From: Rohdeia mirabilis | GTDB lineage: Bacteria; Planctomycetota; UBA1135; GCA-002686595 | Length of the DNA stretch: 64,000 nucleotides | Reading direction: 5' to 3' | Assembly: GCA_007750655.1 (NCBI GenBank) | Contig: CP036290.1 | Coordinates: 2,914,001-2,978,000 of the forward strand | Shown here: piece by piece, positions 8,093 to 17,227 of the stretch | Layout of the letters: the number at the start of each line of letters is the position of its first letter | Numbering within the stretch: position 1 is the stretch's first letter | Program-made: the position numbers and the translations under genes | Notes under the pieces: generated by a model | Database searches by the model: none | Seen by the model: the letters and a program-made list of their open reading frames with translations, nothing else | Told to the model about the DNA's origin: nothing

Positions 8093-9075
8093 GAACCAAG
8101 GATCGCTTCGAGCTGGTGGGCACCCCGCCGGACCACCAGGAAGCCGAGTTCGCCGACGCGGTGCGCGAGGGGCTGTCCGCGTCGCCGCGACACGTTCCCG
8201 CGCGCTTTCTCTACGACGCGCGCGGCTCCGAGCTGTTCGAGCAGATCTGCACGCTGCCGGAGTACTACCCGACGCGGGCCGAGCGGGAGATCCTCGAGGA
8301 CCGCGCCGACGAGATCGCGGCGGCGATCGACCGCGAGCCGACGCTGGTCGAGTTCGGCAGCGGCTCGGCCGAGAAGACGCGCCACGTCATCGAAGCCCTG
8401 ATCGCGCGGCACGGACACCTGCGCTACGCGCCGATCGACATCTCGCGCGCGGCCCTCGAGGCCAGCGCGGACGGTCTGCTCGCGGACCACCCCGAGCTCG
8501 AGATGGTCGGCGTGTGGGGCGAGTACGCGCGCGGGCTCTTGACGCTCGAGCGCGTGACCGACAGTCCGCTGCTCGTCTTGTGGTTGGGCTCGAGCATCGG
8601 CAACCTCACGCACACGGAGGCTCTGGCGTTCCTGCGCGACGTGCGCGAGCGCTTGGCGCCCCAGGACCGACTCTTGATCGGCGTGGATCTCGTGAAGGAT
8701 CCGGCCGTGCTCGAGGCGGCCTACGACGACGCGCAGGGCGTGACCGCGGCCTTCACGCTCAACCTGATCGCTCGCATCGCGCGCGAGCTGGGCGGCGACT
8801 TGCGGCCGGAGGACTTCTGTTACCGCTCGCGTTGGAATCCCGACGAGGAGCGCATCGAGTCGCACCTCGAGGTCGTGCGCGCCCACACCGCACACATCCC
8901 CGGCGCAAAGCTCGAGGTGGCCTTCGAGGTCGGCGACCGGATCCACACCGAGTACGCCCACAAGTACACGCCCAAGAGTTTCGCGGCCCTGGCGGCCGAT
9001 GCGGGCTTCGCGGTCGAGCGCAACTGGACCGATGGCGAGGCGCGGTTCCGGTCGTGCCTGTTGGCGCCGCGGTGA
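8080..9075 (+). CDS. egtD: L-histidine N-alpha-methyltransferase
   Basis: EgtD trimethylates histidine to hercynine using S-adenosylmethionine, the first step of ergothioneine synthesis. The 331-residue protein is of family length. It shows PARFLYDARGSELFEQI and LPEYYPTRAE near the N-terminus, the SAM-binding LVEFGSGSAEKT near residue 90, LGSSIGN in the middle, and a closing region with YTPKSFAALAADAGF. All are characteristic of the DUF2260/EgtD family. The gene overlaps egtB by 13 bases, so the two are almost certainly translated together. Confidence 0.95.
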   Translation: MGQVGTKDRFELVGTPPDHQEAEFADAVREGLSASPRHVPARFLYDARGSELFEQICTLPEYYPTRAEREILEDRADEIAAAIDREPTLVEFGSGSAEKTRHVIEALIARHGHLRYAPIDISRAALEASADGLLADHPELEMVGVWGEYARGLLTLERVTDSPLLVLWLGSSIGNLTHTEALAFLRDVRERLAPQDRLLIGVDLVKDPAVLEAAYDDAQGVTAAFTLNLIARIARELGGDLRPEDFCYRSRWNPDEERIESHLEVVRAHTAHIPGAKLEVAFEVGDRIHTEYAHKYTPKSFAALAADAGFAVERNWTDGEARFRSCLLAPR

Positions 9076-9122
9076 GGACCACGGAGGCCCAGCCGGGGCC
9101 CAGAGGCAGGTTTGCGGCCCCC

Positions 9123-9151
9123 TTGCGCGAACCCGAACAAAGCACTAACGT
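9123..9151 (+). promoter_or_regulatory. Putative promoter of the imuA-imuB-dnaE2 operon
   Basis: TTGCGC at 9123-9128 and TAACGT at 9146-9151 are separated by 17 bases, and the -10 ends eight bases before the imuA ATG. The spacer contains two GAAC words two bases apart; a LexA operator could overlap here, but no recognised SOS box was identified. Confidence 0.45.
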
Positions 9152-9159
9152 CCGCCAGC

Positions 9160-10422
9160 ATGGGACGGACGGATGCGACGGGTGGCCGGATCGGCGCGGG
9201 CGAAGCGATCGAGGGCCGAGCGGTGGATCGGACGGGGCTCGAGGCCCTGGCCCGACGGGTGCGCGCGATCGAGACGGGGAGCCGAGCTGCTGGCGCGCGG
9301 GCCGTGGGAGTTCGGGGGGCGGGAGTTCGGGGCGCGGGAGTTCGGGGTGCGGGCGAAGCGGACGCGGCCGAGCGCGGCGTGCCCAGCGGCTGGGCCTCCC
9401 TCGGACGGTTCGAGCGCGGCGTCCTGCACGAGTTCTGCGGCGTGGGCGGTGGTACGGACGGGCGCGACTGGACTCCGCCCCTGGCCCTGCTCGTGCACCT
9501 GGCGGCCGCGGCGCTCGACGGCGGTGACGACGGCGGTGACGAGGACGGCGCTCGCGGGTGGAGCGCCCTGTGGATCGGCAGCCGGCTGTGGCCCTACCCC
9601 GCCGTGCTCACCGGCCACGGATTCGCGATCGAGCGCGACGGCTGTTGGATCTGGACGGACGGGGATACGGACAGGTGTGTAGCGAGCGGTGATGCGCCGG
9701 GCGGCACCAGCCACGACGGGCGCGCGCGCGCGCTGCTGCTCGAGCGTTCGCTCTTCGTCGATCCCGGTCCGCGCGCGCTGGCCTGGGCCGCCGACCGCGC
9801 CCTGCGCTGCCCGAGCGCCGCAGTGGTCGTCGTCGACGGACGCGGCCTCGACCTCGGAGCCACGCGGCGGCTGCAACTGGCCGCCGAAGCCAGTGGAACG
9901 TTGGCGCTGGTCGCCCGACCCGCGTCCGACGCACGTCGGTCATCGGTGGCGGCGAACCGCTTCAGCGTCGAACGCGTCGCGCCCGAGGGCGCCGATTCCT
10001 TCGACGGGCGACCGGCCTGGCGCCTCGTGACGCTCAAGCGACGCACGACCCACTGGGCGCTGTCCGACATGCTGCGCGGCGACAGAACGGACCGCACCGT
10101 TGGTTCGAGCTCCCCACCGAGCCCGGTGGCGGACGGAGCGTCTGACGGCGCGCTCCGCGACGGTGCAACGTTCGCCGACACGGCACTCGGCGACACGGCA
10201 CTCGGCGACACGACACTCGACGACACGACACTCGACGACACGGCGTTCGACGACGCGGCGTTCGACGATGCTGTGCTCGGCGATGCTGTGCTCGACGATG
10301 CTGTGCTCGACGATGCTGTGCTCGACGACGCCACGGCGAGCGACGCTGCAGTCGACGACGCTGGGCTCGACGGCACGAACGGCCGCGCCCACTCCACGAC
10401 ACACCGAGGTACGCGGCCGTGA
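9160..10422 (+). CDS. imuA: ImuA, RecA-like mutasome protein with repeat-bearing tails
   Basis: A 420-residue protein in the position of imuA/sulA-like genes ahead of imuB and dnaE2. The core (about residues 70-310) follows ImuA proteins: LGRFERGVLHEF, a nucleotide-fold stretch with ALWIGSRLWPYP, LLLERSLFVDPGP and a final RLVTLKRRTTHWALSDML. No clear Walker A lysine is visible. Residues 49-68 are a VGVRG/AGVRG pentad repeat, and a tail of about 100 residues after Leu310 carries 13 DTALG/DAVLD pentads (10177-10371). ImuA is thought to help ImuB and DnaE2 act in damage-induced mutagenesis. Its GTGA end overlaps imuB. Confidence 0.8.
   Translation: MGRTDATGGRIGAGEAIEGRAVDRTGLEALARRVRAIETGSRAAGARAVGVRGAGVRGAGVRGAGEADAAERGVPSGWASLGRFERGVLHEFCGVGGGTDGRDWTPPLALLVHLAAAALDGGDDGGDEDGARGWSALWIGSRLWPYPAVLTGHGFAIERDGCWIWTDGDTDRCVASGDAPGGTSHDGRARALLLERSLFVDPGPRALAWAADRALRCPSAAVVVVDGRGLDLGATRRLQLAAEASGTLALVARPASDARRSSVAANRFSVERVAPEGADSFDGRPAWRLVTLKRRTTHWALSDMLRGDRTDRTVGSSSPPSPVADGASDGALRDGATFADTALGDTALGDTTLDDTTLDDTAFDDAAFDDAVLGDAVLDDAVLDDAVLDDATASDAAVDDAGLDGTNGRAHSTTHRGTRP
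9304..9363 (+). repeat. In-frame 15-base tandem repeat, 4 copies, in imuA
   Basis: Unit gcgggagttcggggc, reading VGVRG, AGVRG, AGVRG, AGEAD. Copies two and three differ at one base. Confidence 0.9.
10177..10371 (+). repeat. In-frame 15-base tandem repeat, 13 copies, in the imuA tail
   Basis: Units such as gacacggcactcggc and gatgctgtgctcgac read DTALG, DTTLD, DTAFD, DAVLD and variants. The five-residue period and L/F at a fixed position recall pentapeptide repeats, but the position before L/F is A/T/V rather than N/D. Confidence 0.95.
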
Positions 10423-12827
10423 AGCGCTACCTCTGCGTCGTACTCCCCAGCTGGTCCGCCGACCGCGTGCTGCGTCGCCTGCGCCGCACCGCGTCGAAGC
10501 AGTTGGAGCGCGCCGCCGACCGCCGCGGCTCCGCGCCCGGACAGGCACCCTGCATCCTGCTCACCGCGCGGCGCGCCGGCGGATCGGCCGTGGCGCCGAC
10601 GGTGGCGCGCTGCTGCGCCGTGGCGGCGGCCGCCGGCGTGCGACCGGGAACGAGCCTGGCCCAGGCGCGCGGCCTTCTGTTCGGGCGCCCCATCCACGTG
10701 GAGCCCCACGACGCCCAGGCGGACCGGGCCGGACTGGCGGTGCTCGCGCGCGCGGCCGAACGCTACTCGTCCTGCGTGGGGACCGAGGGCGCGGACGGCC
10801 TGGTGCTCGAGATCGGCGGCAGCGAGCGGCTGTTCGGCGGCGAGCGGACGCTGGTGCACACCGCTCTGCGCTGGCTCGACGGACTCGGCCTCGAAGCGCG
10901 CGCCGGCGTGGCGAGCACCATCGGCTGCGCCTGGGGGCTGGCGCGTTTCGCACCTGCGTCGCGAGCGCAGGATGCCGCGCATCGAACGAACGGCACGGAC
11001 ACGCGCCCGGACGCGAGCCCCAGCTACGCGCGCGCCGCCCCCGGTGCCGAAGCCACCGCGCTCGGCCCCCTGCCCGTCGCCGCGCTGCGCCTCGACGCCG
11101 ACGTGGTCGAAGCGCTGGCCGAACTGGGCGTCGAACGCGTCGAACAGTTCATGGCTCTGCCCCGTTGGGAACTGCCGGCGCGCTTCCACGTCGGTCGCGG
11201 TTCAGGTGGGCGCGGTCGTGCTCAGCGCGCGTCCACCCACTCCGAATCCACCTTCGGCGAGCACGCGCACGACGCCCTCTCTCCCTCCGACGGCCGCGCG
11301 GTCACGGCGCTCGAGCGTCTCGACCAGGCGCTCGGACGCCAGCCCGAGACCCTGCGCCGCGTGCGCGCGCCCCTGCGTCCGCGGGTCGAGCGCCAGTTCG
11401 CCGGGCCGGTGCGCGACCGCGCGGCCCTGGGATTCGCGCTGCGGCTGATGCTCGACGAACTGGTGGAGCAACTGGCGGCGCGCGGACTGGGCACCGCGCA
11501 ACTCGTGGTCGAGCTGTGGCCGTCGGACGCGCCCGCGGACGCACCGCCGAAGCGGCTCGTGCGCCACACCAGCCGCGCGGGACGGGACGCGCGCCACCTG
11601 TGGTCGCTGCTCGACGTGGAGATCGAGCGGGCTCCGATCGGGTTCGGTGTGGAACGCGTCGCCCTCGAGGCCCGCGCCCTGCGCGAACAGCGCGGCGAGC
11701 AGAGCACGCTCGCTGGCACGGCCTCCGGCGCCTCGGACCCGCACCGCCACCCGGCCGCGGACGACCGCGACTTCGCCGAGCTCGTGGACGCCTTCGTCAC
11801 GCGCCTCGGTCCGCGCGCGGTCTTCGCCGCCGAAGCCTTCGAGGACCCGCGCCCCGAGTGCGCCTTCCGCGTGCGGCCCCCCACCGCTCCTCCGCGCGCC
11901 GCGCACGTGCCGCGCCGCCCGCGCCCCACGCGCCTGTTCACGGAGCCGCGCCCGGTCGAGGTCGAGCTCGATCCCGCCGCCGATCGCCCGCGCGCCTTCA
12001 CCGAGGGACACCGCCGCCACCGGATCCTGCGCTGCTTCGCGCTCGAACGCTTCGCCCTGCCCTGGTGGCCGGGAGCGCCGCGCTCGGTCGTGGACACGGC
12101 GCTCGGACGACTGGCCACCGGCGTCGATCTGCTGGACGTGCGCGCGTACCGCGACAGCTTCCGCGTGCTCGACGAGGACGGGCGCTGGTCGTGGCTCGTG
12201 CGCGCGCGCATCGTCACGGCGCGTGTGGCCATGGCGCCCGACGTCACGGCGCGCGACATGACGGTGCACGACATGACGGTGCACGACATGACGGTGCACG
12301 ACGTGAGGGGCCGCGACGTGACGGTGCGCGAGGTGAACGGGCGCGAGGTGAACGCGCGCGAGGTGAACGCGCGCGAGGTGAACGGGCGACCTGACGCGGA
12401 GTTCGACGCGAGCGGTTCGCGCGGCCGCGACCCGAACGTCACCGATCCGAGGACCGCGCACTCGAACGGCGGCGCTCCGGGCCGCAGCGCCTCGGACAGC
12501 ACGGCTCGGAACGGCTCGTCGGCGAACGGCGGCGCTCCGAACGGCGTCGCTCCGAACGGCAGTGCTCCGAGCCGCCTCACTTCGAACGCATCGGCCTCGA
12601 TCGGTGCCTCTGCGAACGGTACAGCTGCGAACGTCACCAGCTGGAGCGGCACGACGGCGAACGGCACGACGGCGAAAGACACCACGGCGAATGGAACAGC
12701 CTCGAACGGCACGACGGCGAGCGGCATTCGCTCGAACAGCACCGAGCCCAGCGCCGCGAACTCGCCGTCCGACGACGGCTACGACGTCGTCGCCGAGCGC
12801 TGGTTCCTGCACGGGGAGTGGGCGTGA
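10419..12827 (+). CDS. imuB: ImuB, catalytically inactive Y-family polymerase of the mutasome
   Basis: ImuB tethers DnaE2 and ImuA to the sliding clamp during mutagenic repair. The 802-residue protein starts at GTG 10419, inside the imuA stop. The core is Y-family-like (RYLCVVLPSW, ASTIGCAWGLARFAP, ALRLDADVVEAL), but the catalytic acidic residues of active Y-family enzymes are replaced, for example VVLPSWSAD for the first motif and LEIGGSERLFGG at the second. A possible clamp-binding motif is EQSTLAG near residue 430, weaker than usual. The protein ends with the typical WFLHGEWA. Between LDEDGRWSWLVRAR and that end about 180 residues are inserted, nearly all 15-base repeats, against almost none in ordinary ImuB. 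Confidence 0.9.
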   Translation: MKRYLCVVLPSWSADRVLRRLRRTASKQLERAADRRGSAPGQAPCILLTARRAGGSAVAPTVARCCAVAAAAGVRPGTSLAQARGLLFGRPIHVEPHDAQADRAGLAVLARAAERYSSCVGTEGADGLVLEIGGSERLFGGERTLVHTALRWLDGLGLEARAGVASTIGCAWGLARFAPASRAQDAAHRTNGTDTRPDASPSYARAAPGAEATALGPLPVAALRLDADVVEALAELGVERVEQFMALPRWELPARFHVGRGSGGRGRAQRASTHSESTFGEHAHDALSPSDGRAVTALERLDQALGRQPETLRRVRAPLRPRVERQFAGPVRDRAALGFALRLMLDELVEQLAARGLGTAQLVVELWPSDAPADAPPKRLVRHTSRAGRDARHLWSLLDVEIERAPIGFGVERVALEARALREQRGEQSTLAGTASGASDPHRHPAADDRDFAELVDAFVTRLGPRAVFAAEAFEDPRPECAFRVRPPTAPPRAAHVPRRPRPTRLFTEPRPVEVELDPAADRPRAFTEGHRRHRILRCFALERFALPWWPGAPRSVVDTALGRLATGVDLLDVRAYRDSFRVLDEDGRWSWLVRARIVTARVAMAPDVTARDMTVHDMTVHDMTVHDVRGRDVTVREVNGREVNAREVNAREVNGRPDAEFDASGSRGRDPNVTDPRTAHSNGGAPGRSASDSTARNGSSANGGAPNGVAPNGSAPSRLTSNASASIGASANGTAANVTSWSGTTANGTTAKDTTANGTASNGTTASGIRSNSTEPSAANSPSDDGYDVVAERWFLHGEWA
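12210..12389 (+). repeat. In-frame 15-base tandem repeat, 12 copies, in imuB
   Basis: Reads IVTAR, VAMAP, DVTAR, DMTVH three times, then DVRGR, DVTVR, EVNGR and EVNAR variants. Three copies of gacatgacggtgcac are identical, indicating recent amplification. The first unit coincides with the conserved end of the ImuB core, so the tract seems to have grown from it. Confidence 0.95.
12465..12764 (+). repeat. In-frame 15-base tandem repeat, 20 copies, in imuB
   Basis: Units related to aacggcggcgctccg read NGGAP, NGVAP, NGSAP, NGTTA, NGTAS and more diverged pentads. The tract is 300 bases with no frame change. Confidence 0.9.
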
Positions 12828-12830
12828 GCC

Positions 12831-15800
12831 GTGCCGGACGCTCCCACGCACAAGAGCGCGCCCCACCCGTGGCGCGCCCCGGGCCCCGGTCCCGCCGCAC
12901 ATCCGGCCCGTCCCACACCGGCGGTCGACTACGCCGAGCTGTGGACCACGAGCAGCTTCAGCTTCCTCGAGGGCGCGAGCAGCCCGGAAGATCTCGTGCG
13001 CCGCGCCCACGCCCTCGGGCACCGGGGCATCGCCGCCTGCGATCGCGCGAGCCTGGCCGGCGCCGTGCGCTACCATGTGGCCGCGAAGGAACTCGGCCTG
13101 CCGCTCGCGATCGGCGCGCGCATCGACGCCCGCGCGCGGCTCGAGCTCGAACCCGAGGCCTGGGGCGCCGATGACCGGGGCGCCGGCGGCCCCGATCCCA
13201 CGAACCCGAACCCGCGCACGGCGTCCGGTCCCCTCGCGCCGCCCCCGCTCCTGCTCTTCGCCACCGATCGCGCCAGCTACGGCCGGCTGTGCCGTCTGAT
13301 CACGCGCGGTCGGCGGCGCGCGCCCAAGGGCTCGTGCCACCTCGAGCTCGACGACGTGCTCGAACACGCCGAAGGACTCATCGCCGTCGCGCTGCCCCCC
13401 GAAGCGGACGATCCGCGCGGCACCGCCCGCCCGCTGGCCGAGTTCGAACGGGGCCTCGCGAGCCTGCGCGCCGCCTTCGACCGCGAGCGGCTGTTCGTGG
13501 CCCTCGCCTCCCACCACGGCGCGGACGACGAACGCCACCTGGCGCGGGTGCTCGGCGTCGCCCACAGGCAACAGCTCGACCCCGTCGCCACGGGGGACGC
13601 GCGCATGCACAGCCCCGAGCGCCGCATGCTGCTCGACGTGCTGACGTGCATCCGCGCCGGCTGCACCGTGACCGAGGCGGGCGCGCGCCTGCTCCCCAAC
13701 GCCGAACGCCGGTTGGCTCCGCTGGGCGTCGTCGCGCGCCGCTTCGAAGCCTGTCCGGACGCCGTGCGCCGTTCGGTGGAACTGGTCGAGCGCGCCGCGT
13801 CCTTCTCGCTCGACGAACTCGACTTCCGCTACCCGAGCGAGACGAGCCGCGACGGCGTCGTCCCCTTCGAGGAACTGGTGCAGCGCACGCGCGAGGGGGC
13901 CCGCGAACGCTATCCGTCGGGAACGCCGGCGAAGGTCGAGCGCCTGATCGAGCACGAGTTCGCGCTGATCGCAGAGCTCGAGTACGCGCCCTACTTCCTG
14001 ACCGTGTGGGACCTGGTGCGCTTCGCCCGCTCGCGCGGGATCCTGTGCCAGGGGCGCGGCGCGGCGGCCAACTCGGCCGTGTGCTACTGCCTCGGTGTGA
14101 CGGCGGTGGATCCCGAGCGCTCGGAACTGTTGTTCGAGCGCTTCGTCAGCAAGGAGCGCGACGAACCGCCCGACATCGACGTGGACTTCGAGCACGAGCG
14201 GCGCGAGGAGGTCATCCAGTACCTGTACCGCCGGCACGGCCGCGACCACGCGGCCCTGACCGCCGCGATCACGACCTACCGCGGGCGCGGCGCGCTGCGC
14301 GACGTGGGCAAGGTGTTGGGGCTCGCGCCCGAGACCGTCGACACGCTGGCGAAGGGCTTCGACCACTGGGGCGAGCTCGACGAGCCCGAACGCCGCATCC
14401 GCGACCTGGGCTTCGATCCCAAGGAGCCGACGCTGCGCTGGCTCGTGCGGCTGTCGAGCGAACTGCGCGGCCTGCCCCGCCACATGTCCCAGCACGTGGG
14501 CGGCTTCGTCATCACGCAGAACCCGCTGTGCGAGCTGGTGCCGATCGCGAACGCCGCGATGGACGCGCGCACGACGATCGAGTGGGACAAGGACGATCTG
14601 GACGCGCTCGGGATCCTGAAGGTGGACGTGCTCGCGCTGGGGATGTTGACCTGCGTGCGCAAGTGCTTCGACCTAGTGCGCGACGCGCAGGAGCGCGCAG
14701 TGGATGGAGCGCACGGAGTGCACGGGACGTCCACCGCGTCCTTCCCGGGCACGAGCGCGGGTCGCGGCGACGCGGAGGGTGGTGACGCAAAGGGCGGTGG
14801 AGCGAGCGGCCGCGACACGGGCAGCGGCACTGCGGACCGCGACGACACGGACCGCGACGACACGGACTGCGGTGTCACGCGCGGTCGCAACGCGAACAGC
14901 GACCACACGGGACGCCGCGAACTGCCCCGTAACGAAACGCGCCGCAACCACGCGCGCCGCAACGAACCGGGGCACGACGGCACGGGGCACGACGAAACAG
15001 ATTGCAACGGAACGCGCCGCAACGACGCAGGCCGCGACGGAACGAGTACCGACCACGCGCCCCCCTCGAACCCGCTCGCCTACCACCAGCCGCGCGATCT
15101 GACCCTCTCGACGATCCCCGCCGAGGACCCGGACGTGTACGACATGATCTGCCGCGCCGACACGGTGGGCGTGTTCCAGATCGAGTCGCGCGCGCAGATG
15201 TCGATGCTGCCGCGCCTGCGTCCGCGCTGTTTCTACGACCTGGTGATCGAGGTGGCGATCGTGCGGCCGGGTCCGATCCAGGGCGACATGGTGCATCCGT
15301 ACCTCCGCCGCCGCACGGGCGAGGAAGCGGTCGACTACCCCAGCGACGAGGTGCGTTCGGTGTTGGAGCGCACGCTCGGCGTCCCGATCTTCCAGGAGCA
15401 GGCGATGGCGCTGGCGGTCGTCGCAGCGGGCTTCACGGGTTCGGAGGCCGACCAACTGCGTCGCGCGATGGGCTCGTGGCGCAAGGACGGCCGCGCGCTC
15501 GAGCGGCTGGGCGAGAAGCTCGTCGAGGGCCTGCTCACGCGAGGCTACGCGCCGGACTTCGCCGAGCGGCTCCTCAAGCAGATCCACGGCTTCGGCGACT
15601 ACGGCTTCCCCGAGTCCCACGCGGCGAGCTTCGCGCTGATCGTCTACGTCTCCGCCTGGCTCAAGCACCACCACCCGGCCGCCTTCGCCGCGGCGCTGAT
15701 CAACAGCCAGCCGATGGGCTTCTACGCGCCGGCCCAGATCGTGCGCGACGCCCGCGAACACGGCGTCGAGGTGCGCCCCATCGACGTGAACGCCTCGGAC

Positions 15801-17093
15801 TGGGACTGCACCGTCGAGTGCGTCGAGTGCGTCGATCGTGGCGAGGACGGAGAGCGAATCGATCGCAGTGAACGTTTCGAACGCGGCGAGCGTGGCGAAC
15901 GCGGCGAACGAAGCGAGTGCGTCGAACGCCTCGAACGTGACGCACGAAGCGATCGCAGCGGACGATTCGTGCACGGTGAACGTGTCGTGCACGGTGAACG
16001 TGTCGTGCACGGTGAACGTGTCGAGCACGGTGAACGTATCGAGCACGGCGAACGTGTCGTGCACGGCGAACGTGTCGTGCACGGTGAACGTATCGAGCAC
16101 GGTGAACGTGTCGTGCACGGTGAACCAGTGGCACGCGGTGAACGTGTCGAACGCTGTGCACGGACCGAGTGCGGCGAAGGTGTCGATCCGGTCGACCGCG
16201 ACGGGAAGCCGCTGGATCCGAACCGGAACGGCAGTCGGCCCGCCCCCCCGCCGGCTCCGGGGTCGGAAGCCTGCGCAGCGGACGCGGACACCGACGCCCG
16301 CTCCCCCCGTTCGGCCGCGCGCACGAACCCGCCGAGCGGCCGGTACGCGCTGCGGCTCGGGCTGCGGCTCGCCAAGGGCGTGGCCGAGGAGGACGCGCGG
16401 CGCATCGTGGCGGCCGTGCGGCTGTGCGGGCCGTTCGACTCGATCGAGAACCTGTGGCGCGTGAGCGGCGCGAGCGTCGGAGCCCTGCGCCGCTTGGCCC
16501 GCGCCGACGCGTTCGCCTCCTTCGGCATCGAGCGCGAACGGGCCCTGTGGGAGATCCGCGCCCTGCGCCCGGGCGACCCCGCCTTCGCGGACCGCGCGGG
16601 TGGGACGAGCGACGGCGTGCTGCCCTTCGAGGTGGCCCAGTCCGTGGCCGAACTGCCCGGACGCGATGCGCTGGGACGCGTGCTCGCCGACTACAGCGCC
16701 GCCGGTCTGTCCCTGCGCGGCCATCCGCTCGGGTTCCTGCGCCCGCGGCTCGACGAACTGGGCGCGGTCCGCGCGAGCGACCTGGCGGAAGCGGACGCGC
16801 TGCCCCAGGGTCGGCGCGTGCAGGTCTGCGGGCTCGTGCTCGTGCGCCAACGCCCGGGCACCGCGTCCGGCATCGTGTTCATCACGCTCGAGGACGAGAC
16901 CGGCGTCGTGAACCTGATCGTGCGCCCGCGCGTGTTCGAGCGCGATCGACGGGCCGCGCGCCACGCCGTGTGCCTGCTCGCCACCGGCCGCGTCGAGCGC
17001 CAGGGCGACGTGGTCCACGTGCTCGTGTCGAAGCTCGAATCCACGGACGGAGCCTTCGGCGCGCTGGGTTCGCGCTCGCGCGACTTCCACTGA
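12831..17093 (+). CDS. dnaE2: Error-prone DNA polymerase DnaE2 with two repeat insertions
   Basis: DnaE2 (ImuC) is the C-family polymerase of the damage-inducible mutasome. The 1420-residue protein starts at GTG 12831, four bases after imuB, with GGGGAG upstream. It has the PHP domain (YAELWTTSSFSFLEGAS), the palm with PDIDVDFEHERREE and KVDVLALGM, the ADTVGVFQIESRAQMSMLP segment, and a C-terminal OB fold (GLVLVRQRPGTASGIVFITLEDE). Normal DnaE2 is about 1050-1100 residues. The excess lies in two insertions: about 120 residues after CVRKCFDLVR (14700-15065), and about 170 residues between DVNASDWDCTVE and YALRLGLRLAKG (15815-16335). Both are repeats, in frame, at points where family members have short linkers. 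Confidence 0.95.
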   Translation: MPDAPTHKSAPHPWRAPGPGPAAHPARPTPAVDYAELWTTSSFSFLEGASSPEDLVRRAHALGHRGIAACDRASLAGAVRYHVAAKELGLPLAIGARIDARARLELEPEAWGADDRGAGGPDPTNPNPRTASGPLAPPPLLLFATDRASYGRLCRLITRGRRRAPKGSCHLELDDVLEHAEGLIAVALPPEADDPRGTARPLAEFERGLASLRAAFDRERLFVALASHHGADDERHLARVLGVAHRQQLDPVATGDARMHSPERRMLLDVLTCIRAGCTVTEAGARLLPNAERRLAPLGVVARRFEACPDAVRRSVELVERAASFSLDELDFRYPSETSRDGVVPFEELVQRTREGARERYPSGTPAKVERLIEHEFALIAELEYAPYFLTVWDLVRFARSRGILCQGRGAAANSAVCYCLGVTAVDPERSELLFERFVSKERDEPPDIDVDFEHERREEVIQYLYRRHGRDHAALTAAITTYRGRGALRDVGKVLGLAPETVDTLAKGFDHWGELDEPERRIRDLGFDPKEPTLRWLVRLSSELRGLPRHMSQHVGGFVITQNPLCELVPIANAAMDARTTIEWDKDDLDALGILKVDVLALGMLTCVRKCFDLVRDAQERAVDGAHGVHGTSTASFPGTSAGRGDAEGGDAKGGGASGRDTGSGTADRDDTDRDDTDCGVTRGRNANSDHTGRRELPRNETRRNHARRNEPGHDGTGHDETDCNGTRRNDAGRDGTSTDHAPPSNPLAYHQPRDLTLSTIPAEDPDVYDMICRADTVGVFQIESRAQMSMLPRLRPRCFYDLVIEVAIVRPGPIQGDMVHPYLRRRTGEEAVDYPSDEVRSVLERTLGVPIFQEQAMALAVVAAGFTGSEADQLRRAMGSWRKDGRALERLGEKLVEGLLTRGYAPDFAERLLKQIHGFGDYGFPESHAASFALIVYVSAWLKHHHPAAFAAALINSQPMGFYAPAQIVRDAREHGVEVRPIDVNASDWDCTVECVECVDRGEDGERIDRSERFERGERGERGERSECVERLERDARSDRSGRFVHGERVVHGERVVHGERVEHGERIEHGERVVHGERVVHGERIEHGERVVHGEPVARGERVERCARTECGEGVDPVDRDGKPLDPNRNGSRPAPPPAPGSEACAADADTDARSPRSAARTNPPSGRYALRLGLRLAKGVAEEDARRIVAAVRLCGPFDSIENLWRVSGASVGALRRLARADAFASFGIERERALWEIRALRPGDPAFADRAGGTSDGVLPFEVAQSVAELPGRDALGRVLADYSAAGLSLRGHPLGFLRPRLDELGAVRASDLAEADALPQGRRVQVCGLVLVRQRPGTASGIVFITLEDETGVVNLIVRPRVFERDRRAARHAVCLLATGRVERQGDVVHVLVSKLESTDGAFGALGSRSRDFH
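14763..15062 (+). repeat. In-frame 15-base tandem repeat, 20 copies, in dnaE2
   Basis: Reads RGDAE, GGDAK, RDDTD, RDDTD, RNETR, RNHAR, HDGTG, HDETD and variants; DNA consensus near cgcgacgacacggac. Hydrophilic and probably disordered. Confidence 0.9.
15971..16132 (+). repeat. In-frame 18-base tandem repeat, 9 copies, in dnaE2
   Basis: Unit gcacggtgaacgtgtcgt reads HGERVV with VE and IE variants. Looser GER triplet repeats extend the tract upstream to about 15850, and partial units run on to about 16165. Confidence 0.95.
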
Positions 17094-17227
17094 ACCGCGA
17101 TCGGAGCACTCGGAACCGGTGCGGTCGCGATCGCTCCGTGCACGCTCGTTCGGGTCGCACGACGCCGATGGGTGAGCGGCTCTCGGTCTCGCTCCATGCC
17201 GACTCGGTGCATGACCACGCATCGCGA

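Noticed and set aside
9129..9145. A LexA/SOS box upstream of imuA
   Set aside because: Two GAAC words are only two bases apart and do not match a spacing I know; not enough to call an operator.
10177..10371. A pentapeptide-repeat protein domain fused to ImuA
   Set aside because: The five-residue period fits, but the residue before Leu/Phe is Ala/Thr/Val rather than Asn/Asp, and similar 15-base tracts elsewhere have no such pattern.
11202..14495. A 1097-codon open minus-strand frame opposite imuB and dnaE2
   Set aside because: It runs opposite clear coding, is Arg/His/Gly-rich without any domain, and arises from the high G+C third position of the real genes.
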